From Hyphomicrobiales bacterium (GTDB taxonomy: Bacteria > Pseudomonadota > Alphaproteobacteria > Rhizobiales > Rhizobiaceae), in NCBI GenBank assembly GCA_900466005.1, contig UEGQ01000025.1, positions 42,058-106,057 on the forward strand: a DNA stretch of 64,000 bases. Direction: 5' to 3'. The translations under genes and the position numbers were made by a program. Positions 60,435 through 64,000 of the stretch are shown piece by piece. How positions within the stretch are numbered: position 1 is the stretch's first letter; every line of letters begins with the position of its first letter. The notes beneath the pieces are model-generated. The model did no database searches and was not told where the DNA came from. It worked only from the letters and a program-made list of their open reading frames with translations.

Positions 60435-60833
60435 ATGGCGAAGAAGAACAGGAAGAGCAGCTCTCGAAACACCTCCGAGACGGCCGCTGTGCCGGATGCC
60501 GGCGGGCGGTCCGCCGGCGAGGTGCGCAGCTTTCTCTATGTCGGCGGGCGCGATTGCCAGGTCGCCCATCTTCGCCAGATCGCCAGCAGCTACGGCGCGG
60601 AACTTATCCATCACGACGGCGGTTTACGGGAAGCAGTGTCGCGCATCGACACGGTGCTTCCCTCGGTCGACTGCGTGTTCTGCCCGATCGACTGTATCAG
60701 CCATGACGCATGTCTGAGGGTGAAGACCGGCTGCAAGAAGTTCGGCAAGACGTTCATTCCTCTGCGCAATGGCTCCAAGTCCAGCCTGGAGCGAGCACTC
60801 CAGACGATGAGCGAAAGGAATGATGTCTCATGA
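60435..60833 (+). CDS. DUF2325 domain protein
   Basis: A 132-residue protein. After a polar N-terminus (KKNRKSSSRNTSETA), the DUF2325 domain covers residues 30-125: SFLYVGGRDCQVAHLRQIAS, ELIHHDGGLREAVSRIDTVL, then CPIDCISHDACLRVKTGCKK and KTFIPLRNGSKSSLERAL. Four cysteines in the middle (CxxxC...CxxxxxxC) could bind a metal. The Rossmann-like GGR start hints at nucleotide binding. The function is unknown. GAAGGTGGAGC precedes the ATG; the upstream AT-rich stretch 60305-60365 looks like its promoter. It overlaps the next gene by 4 bases. Confidence 0.85.
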   Translation: MAKKNRKSSSRNTSETAAVPDAGGRSAGEVRSFLYVGGRDCQVAHLRQIASSYGAELIHHDGGLREAVSRIDTVLPSVDCVFCPIDCISHDACLRVKTGCKKFGKTFIPLRNGSKSSLERALQTMSERNDVS

Positions 60834-61114
60834 ACCATGATGGTTTCGATCCCGCTCTGCTGATCGGTCTCCAGAAACTCGCCGAACGACATGGCGATGG
60901 CCTCGCCACGGAACTCGGCGAGCGGCTGGCCGAGCAGGCCGAAAGGAATGAGGCGGGTGCCGAGGTGGTCGCCATTCCGGGGCTGCACCAGCGGCCGGTC
61001 ACCCGCCTGCCGCACGGCGCCTATAGCGGCGGCAAAAACGGACGCGGCGCGGCAAACGTGATCCCGTTTCCGCTGCCGCGCTGGAAGCGCAATGAGAAGC
61101 GGCGGCAGAGCTGA
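60830..61114 (+). CDS. Small hypothetical protein coupled to DUF2325
   Basis: A 94-residue protein that I cannot assign. The N-terminal half is helical and acidic (LIGLQKLAERHGDGLATELG, ERLAEQAERNEAGAEVVAIP) and the C-terminal half is basic with GAYSGGKNGRGAANVIPFPL and RWKRNEKRRQ. It overlaps the DUF2325 gene by ATGA, so the two are probably functional partners. No membrane segment or signal peptide is visible. Confidence 0.7.
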   Translation: MNHDGFDPALLIGLQKLAERHGDGLATELGERLAEQAERNEAGAEVVAIPGLHQRPVTRLPHGAYSGGKNGRGAANVIPFPLPRWKRNEKRRQS

Positions 61115-61147
61115 TCCGCCGTCGCGGACGACGGCGGTGGCGTAAAC

Positions 61148-61510
61148 CTATTCCGCCCGCGTACGGAAGAATGCGCCGAACCCGGCAATGAGCCAGCCGA
61201 GCATCATCAGGATGCCGCCCGTCGGGGCGGCCATCGGAAAGAGGCTTTCGCCGGCGAACTGTTTCATCGACAGATCCCCGGCAAAGAGCAGCGTGCCGAT
61301 GGCGAGCACCAGCCCGGCGGCGGTCGCCGTGCGGATCTGCCGGTGGCCGGCGTAAAGGGCAAGCAAAGCCGGGGCATGAGCGAGGCACATCATCGAGGCG
61401 GGACGCAGCAGGCCCTCCGAACCGAGATGGGTGGCGGCCGCGGCGAGCCCGACGCCGGCGGCACCGATCAGCCCCGCGAGCAGCAGGAGGAGGGGGCGAG
61501 CGCGTTCCAT
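61148..61510 (-). CDS. DUF423-family small membrane protein
   Basis: A 120-residue inner-membrane protein with four hydrophobic segments (PLLLLLAGLIGAAGVGLAAA; MCLAHAPALLALYAGH; AATAAGLVLAIGTLLFAGDL; PTGGILMMLGWLIAGFGAFF). The DUF423 hallmarks GAAGVGLAAAATH and GTLLFAGDLSMKQF, P-x-GG-x-x-M-x-GW are present. The function is unknown. ATG at 61510, 9 bases downstream of the truncated hemoglobin stop. Confidence 0.85.
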   Translation of the reverse strand: MERARPLLLLLAGLIGAAGVGLAAAATHLGSEGLLRPASMMCLAHAPALLALYAGHRQIRTATAAGLVLAIGTLLFAGDLSMKQFAGESLFPMAAPTGGILMMLGWLIAGFGAFFRTRAE

Positions 61511-61518
61511 CCGGTCTG

Positions 61519-61908
61519 CTATTCCTTGTTCTGCATGTGATGGGCGAGCCGTTCGACCGGGTCCCAGATGATGTTTCGCAACATTTCGCTCTCGATGGTC
61601 TCGTCGAGCGCGCGGCGGAAGCAGAGCAGCCATTCGTCGCGCTCGACCGGGCCGATCTCGGCGATCATGTGACGGCGGCGCAGCATGGGATGGCCACGCT
61701 TTTCCATATAGAGCTGCGGACCGCCGAGATAGCCGGTCAGATATTCGTAGAACTTCTCTTCGCTGCCGCTCAGATCCTTCGGGTGGACGGCGCGGCAGTG
61801 GGCCGCTTCCGGCAGCGTGTCCATGAGATGGTAGAAATGCCGGACCAATGCGCGCACCGTCGTGTCGCCGCCGATCGCTTCGTAGAGCGTGATTACGTCT
61901 TCAGTCAC
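61519..61908 (-). CDS. Group II truncated hemoglobin
   Basis: A 129-residue group II (trHbO/GlbO type) globin: TLYEAIGGDTTVRALVRHFY, FYEYLTGYLGGPQLYMEKRG, HPMLRRRHMIAEIGPVERDE with the proximal His in LRRRHMIAEIG, and W in EWLLCFRRAL. These proteins bind O2, NO or peroxide and are linked to oxidative or nitrosative stress. The start is GTG at 61908. It is probably co-transcribed with the DUF423 gene. Confidence 0.92.
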   Translation of the reverse strand: MTEDVITLYEAIGGDTTVRALVRHFYHLMDTLPEAAHCRAVHPKDLSGSEEKFYEYLTGYLGGPQLYMEKRGHPMLRRRHMIAEIGPVERDEWLLCFRRALDETIESEMLRNIIWDPVERLAHHMQNKE

Positions 61909-62024
61909 CGATTGAACCTCAAGGAACCGCCATGTTCTACATGGCGGGTTTGAAGCGGTAGCGCAACCGTGCGGGCGGCTCTGCGGCGATCGGGCACATG
62001 TTTCCGGTGCGAAGGAAAAGACGT

Positions 62025-62093
62025 CGTCGATCGCCTGCCTTCGTCTGGGATGCCCGGCGGCACGGAGACGAGGGCGGCGGCAGGCGATCGACG
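62025..62093. repeat. Large imperfect hairpin between trHb and protease genes
   Basis: CGTCGATCGCCTGCC (62025-62039) is the exact reverse complement of GGCAGGCGATCGACG (62079-62093), 15 base pairs. Inside, TCGTCT (62041-62046) pairs with AGACGA (62066-62071). A second perfect palindrome, GACCCGGG-ATGG-CCCGGGTC, follows at 62096-62115. Together they form an unusually strong structure downstream of the protease gene (stop at 62137) and upstream of trHb; a role as terminator or a remnant of a mobile palindromic element is possible. Confidence 0.75.
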
Positions 62094-62136
62094 CCGACCC
62101 GGGATGGCCCGGGTCAGGGTATCCGGCGTGGCCGGA

Positions 62137-63087
62137 TCAGTTGTCGCACTTGGCCTGGCGCACGTGCTCCATCAGCCTTTCGGTGTCGGCGGTGAAGAGC
62201 GGACCGTTTTCCTCGTCGTCGACGCTTTCGAGGTGATGCGAATTGAGGCTGATGACGAGATTGTCGTCGACGCCGCCGTCCACCTTGAAGTTCGCGAACC
62301 AGGCGCCGCCGCTGTTGCCGCTGCGCATCGGGTTGCCCTTCATGGTGACGATGCCGCCGGAGATCGACGACCATTGGCCGTCAACCTTGTAGAGGTATCG
62401 CCCCTGGTCGTAGTTGTTCGGATAGCCGACGGCAGTGATCGCATCGTCCTCGGGCTCGCCGGTGCGAAGGGCGAGCGGCGGCCGGCCGTCGTCGACATCC
62501 GTCAGGATGAAGGCGTAGTCGTAGGCGAAGTTCTCCGACGGCGTGTGATAGGACGTAAAGAGCGACATGCATTTCCAGCCGACGTCCTGCGTGGAGACGC
62601 CGTTCGTGTAGCCACGCTGGAAGAGGAAGTCGCGGTTCCAGTCATGGGCGTCGTCGGTGTCGTAGACGCAGTGCGCCGCGGTCAGCACCACCTTGAAATC
62701 CTCGGTGAACTGCGCCGTGCAGGCGTAGAGATTGCCGTCGGCCTTGCGGAAGATGAGCCGCCCCGTGCTCCAGTAGGGATTGGCGGCATTGGGGTTGTCG
62801 ACCCGCTCCGGCACGCCCTGTTGCTTGAGGTTTGATTTTCGTTCGATCTCCGGGGCGCCGGGGCTCAGTTCGCGGAAGCGCTCCTTCATTTCCTCGAGCG
62901 CTTCCGGGCTCACGGTCCGCTCGGGCAAGGGAACGGCGGTTTCGACGTCTTCCGCGGTGAGCATGTCGCCGCCGGTGTTCTTCAGGTTCTCGATCTTCAG
63001 CCCGTTCGCCGCGGCGGCAGGCGCGACGGCAAGGAGGGCGGTGGCCGCCAGGCTCGCCCCGGCGAAGCGGATGGATGTGCGTTTCAT
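62137..63087 (-). CDS. Secreted trypsin/V8-like serine protease
   Basis: A 316-residue protein with a signal peptide (SIRFAGASLAATALLAVAPA, cleavage near AAA-NGLKI), a propeptide-like acidic stretch (residues 30-100) and a chymotrypsin-fold domain. The triad is His in VVLTAAHCVYD, Asp in FAYDYAFILTDVD and Ser in MRSGNSGGAWFANF. Paired cysteines (ACTAQ and AHC; a second pair near GWKC and AKC) would form disulfides. It should act in the periplasm or outside the cell. Next to it, in the same orientation and upstream, is the unknown 231-residue gene. Confidence 0.9.
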   Translation of the reverse strand: MKRTSIRFAGASLAATALLAVAPAAAANGLKIENLKNTGGDMLTAEDVETAVPLPERTVSPEALEEMKERFRELSPGAPEIERKSNLKQQGVPERVDNPNAANPYWSTGRLIFRKADGNLYACTAQFTEDFKVVLTAAHCVYDTDDAHDWNRDFLFQRGYTNGVSTQDVGWKCMSLFTSYHTPSENFAYDYAFILTDVDDGRPPLALRTGEPEDDAITAVGYPNNYDQGRYLYKVDGQWSSISGGIVTMKGNPMRSGNSGGAWFANFKVDGGVDDNLVISLNSHHLESVDDEENGPLFTADTERLMEHVRQAKCDN

Positions 63088-63188
63088 GACCTTGGCCTTT
63101 CTCGTCGGGCAAGGCCTCCGGCTCCTCGCGATGGCGGGAGACGGCGCCTTTGACCTTCGGTGTCGTGGGAAGCGTGACCTCTCGGGAG

Positions 63189-63224
63189 CCCGGCGGCCGA
63201 GCCCGGGTGGACCGGGCCGCCGGG
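63189..63224 (-). terminator. GC-rich stem-loop after the 231-residue protein gene
   Basis: CCCGGCGGCC (63189-63198) pairs with GGCCGCCGGG (63215-63224), a perfect 10-base stem with an inner alternative CCCGG/CCGGG pairing. It lies 10 bases after the stop of the upstream gene on the minus strand; without a T-run it may be a weak terminator or an mRNA-stabilising element between the two genes. Confidence 0.55.
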
Positions 63225-63233
63225 ACGGGGCGA

Positions 63234-63929
63234 TCAGAGCAGCAGCGGCGTCCGCAGCTCGATGAGCCCCTGTTCGAGCAGGCCCTTCGACGAGGCTTCG
63301 GGGACGAAGACGCCGCGGTCCGGATCGTATTTCAGCGTCATGGAATCGACGCCGCCGCCGAACTTCGCGACGGCCGTGTGGCCGATGATCTTGGTGATGA
63401 TCGTCTCGCTGGCGAACTGGCTCTGCAGCCAGATGTAGATGGTGGTGAACGGCGTCATCTGGATCTGCTGGGTGGCGAGCACCGTCTGGGCGGAGATCGG
63501 CTTGCGTTCCGCCGGCTTCTTGTTGATGAGCGCCGACTGCGACAGGCCGAAGGTGAGATAGGGGTACTGCGAGTTCGGCATGTCGTTGTTCGCCGCAAAC
63601 GTGCCGCCCGGGATCGACGAGTCCTTCTGGAAGGGGTTGAAGACGGCCGCCGAGGTGAACGGATAGTAGCCGCCGTCAAGTGCGGGGCCGGGCGTCACCT
63701 CGGAGAGCTTGGTGATGCTCGCCCCCTGGGCGACCGCGGTGGTGGAGGCGAAGACCCAGTAGTCCTCGGTCCATTCGACCGTGGTGGACTGGAACGGGTC
63801 GATCGACAGCCAGATGACATTCGGGTCGCCGCTGCCGACCGGCTTTGCGAGCGTGATGCGCTGCTGGGCGGCCTTGATGTTCTTCAGGTCGTCCGGTGCG
63901 ATGTTCAGGGTCAGGCTATAGTTGGGCAT
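63234..63929 (-). CDS. Protein of unknown family, 231 residues
   Basis: I do not recognise it. It starts MPNYSLTLNIAPDDLKNIKA, has no signal peptide, and contains long beta-like stretches: NVIWLSIDPFQSTTVEWTED, YWVFASTTAVAQGASITKLS, MTPFTTIYIWLQSQFASETI and SMTLKYDPDRGVFVPE. Aromatic residues are frequent and cysteine is absent. The look is of a beta-sandwich protein such as a lectin, inclusion-body or pore-type protein, but that is only an impression. AAGGGA precedes the ATG at 63929. It is followed by the secreted protease gene in the same direction. Confidence 0.75.
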   Translation of the reverse strand: MPNYSLTLNIAPDDLKNIKAAQQRITLAKPVGSGDPNVIWLSIDPFQSTTVEWTEDYWVFASTTAVAQGASITKLSEVTPGPALDGGYYPFTSAAVFNPFQKDSSIPGGTFAANNDMPNSQYPYLTFGLSQSALINKKPAERKPISAQTVLATQQIQMTPFTTIYIWLQSQFASETIITKIIGHTAVAKFGGGVDSMTLKYDPDRGVFVPEASSKGLLEQGLIELRTPLLL

Positions 63930-64000
63930 TTCCCTTATCCTCTTTTCTCGGTTGAACGATGCGCTTCGGAAGGCGCCTTCTGCGTCTCGAAAGCGTTCCT

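Overview
The window comes from a high-GC alphaproteobacterium, almost certainly a Rhizobiaceae (Sinorhizobium/Ensifer, Rhizobium or Shinella type). The grounds are a SciP cell-cycle gene, a urease cluster that carries the rhizobial urease operon accessory gene, palindromic RIME-type intergenic repeats, and separate liv and urt ABC operons. I found no rRNA, tRNA, CRISPR array or complete insertion sequence. This reads as a chromosomal catabolic region with a slightly degraded left end.

Layout. 1-4.3 kb: the 3' end of an RlmN/Cfr-type radical SAM gene, a LysR-type helix-turn-helix remnant, a GNAT acetyltransferase, sciP, a LuxR regulator, a DUF2793 protein and cysQ. 4.8-10.3 kb: livHMGF, a small membrane protein and the binding protein livK. 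10.5-14.8 kb: a response regulator and a very large hybrid histidine kinase whose N-terminus is an NCS1 (purine/cytosine permease type) transporter. 15-23 kb: a TerC-family protein, then the urea ABC transporter urtABCDE with an alpha/beta hydrolase between urtD and urtE. 23-32 kb: an esterase, then the urease genes ureD-A-B-C-E-F-G with embedded extras (GFA-family protein, LprI-like protein, accessory protein, peroxiredoxin, DUF3995 membrane protein). 32-37.7 kb: a Crp/Fnr regulator behind a perfect FNR/FixK box, and an RND efflux pump with its adaptor. 38-46.8 kb: an NMT1/ThiY-type ABC transporter, a cupin, dihydropyrimidinase, a small AT-richer gene of unknown function, an N-carbamoyl-beta-alanine amidohydrolase-type enzyme and a RutR-like TetR regulator. 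46.8-55 kb: two DMT exporters and two GGDEF-EAL proteins flanking an orphan sugar-type binding protein. 55-58 kb: preA and preT, the two subunits of NAD-dependent dihydropyrimidine dehydrogenase. 58-64 kb: pobR-like regulator and pobA, DUF2325, DUF423, a truncated hemoglobin, a trypsin-like protease and a protein of unknown family.

How it fits together. Most of the window concerns capture of organic nitrogen. Pyrimidines are reduced by PreT/PreA, opened by HydA and hydrolysed to beta-alanine, CO2 and ammonia. Urea is imported by UrtABCDE and split by urease. Branched-chain amino acids enter through Liv. The transporter-kinase fusion sits between the liv and urt operons and may sense a related nitrogenous ring compound. 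Two matching RutR-like operator sequences, one at the TetR/amidohydrolase divergent promoter and one upstream of preT, suggest that one regulator joins the split pyrimidine genes into a regulon.

The best candidates for undescribed biology are the NCS1-kinase fusion with its eight-cysteine cluster, the binding protein between two c-di-GMP enzymes, the small unknown gene translationally coupled inside the pyrimidine operon, and the unusual cargo of the urease cluster. All functional calls were made by reading sequence and from memory of protein families; no database search was run.
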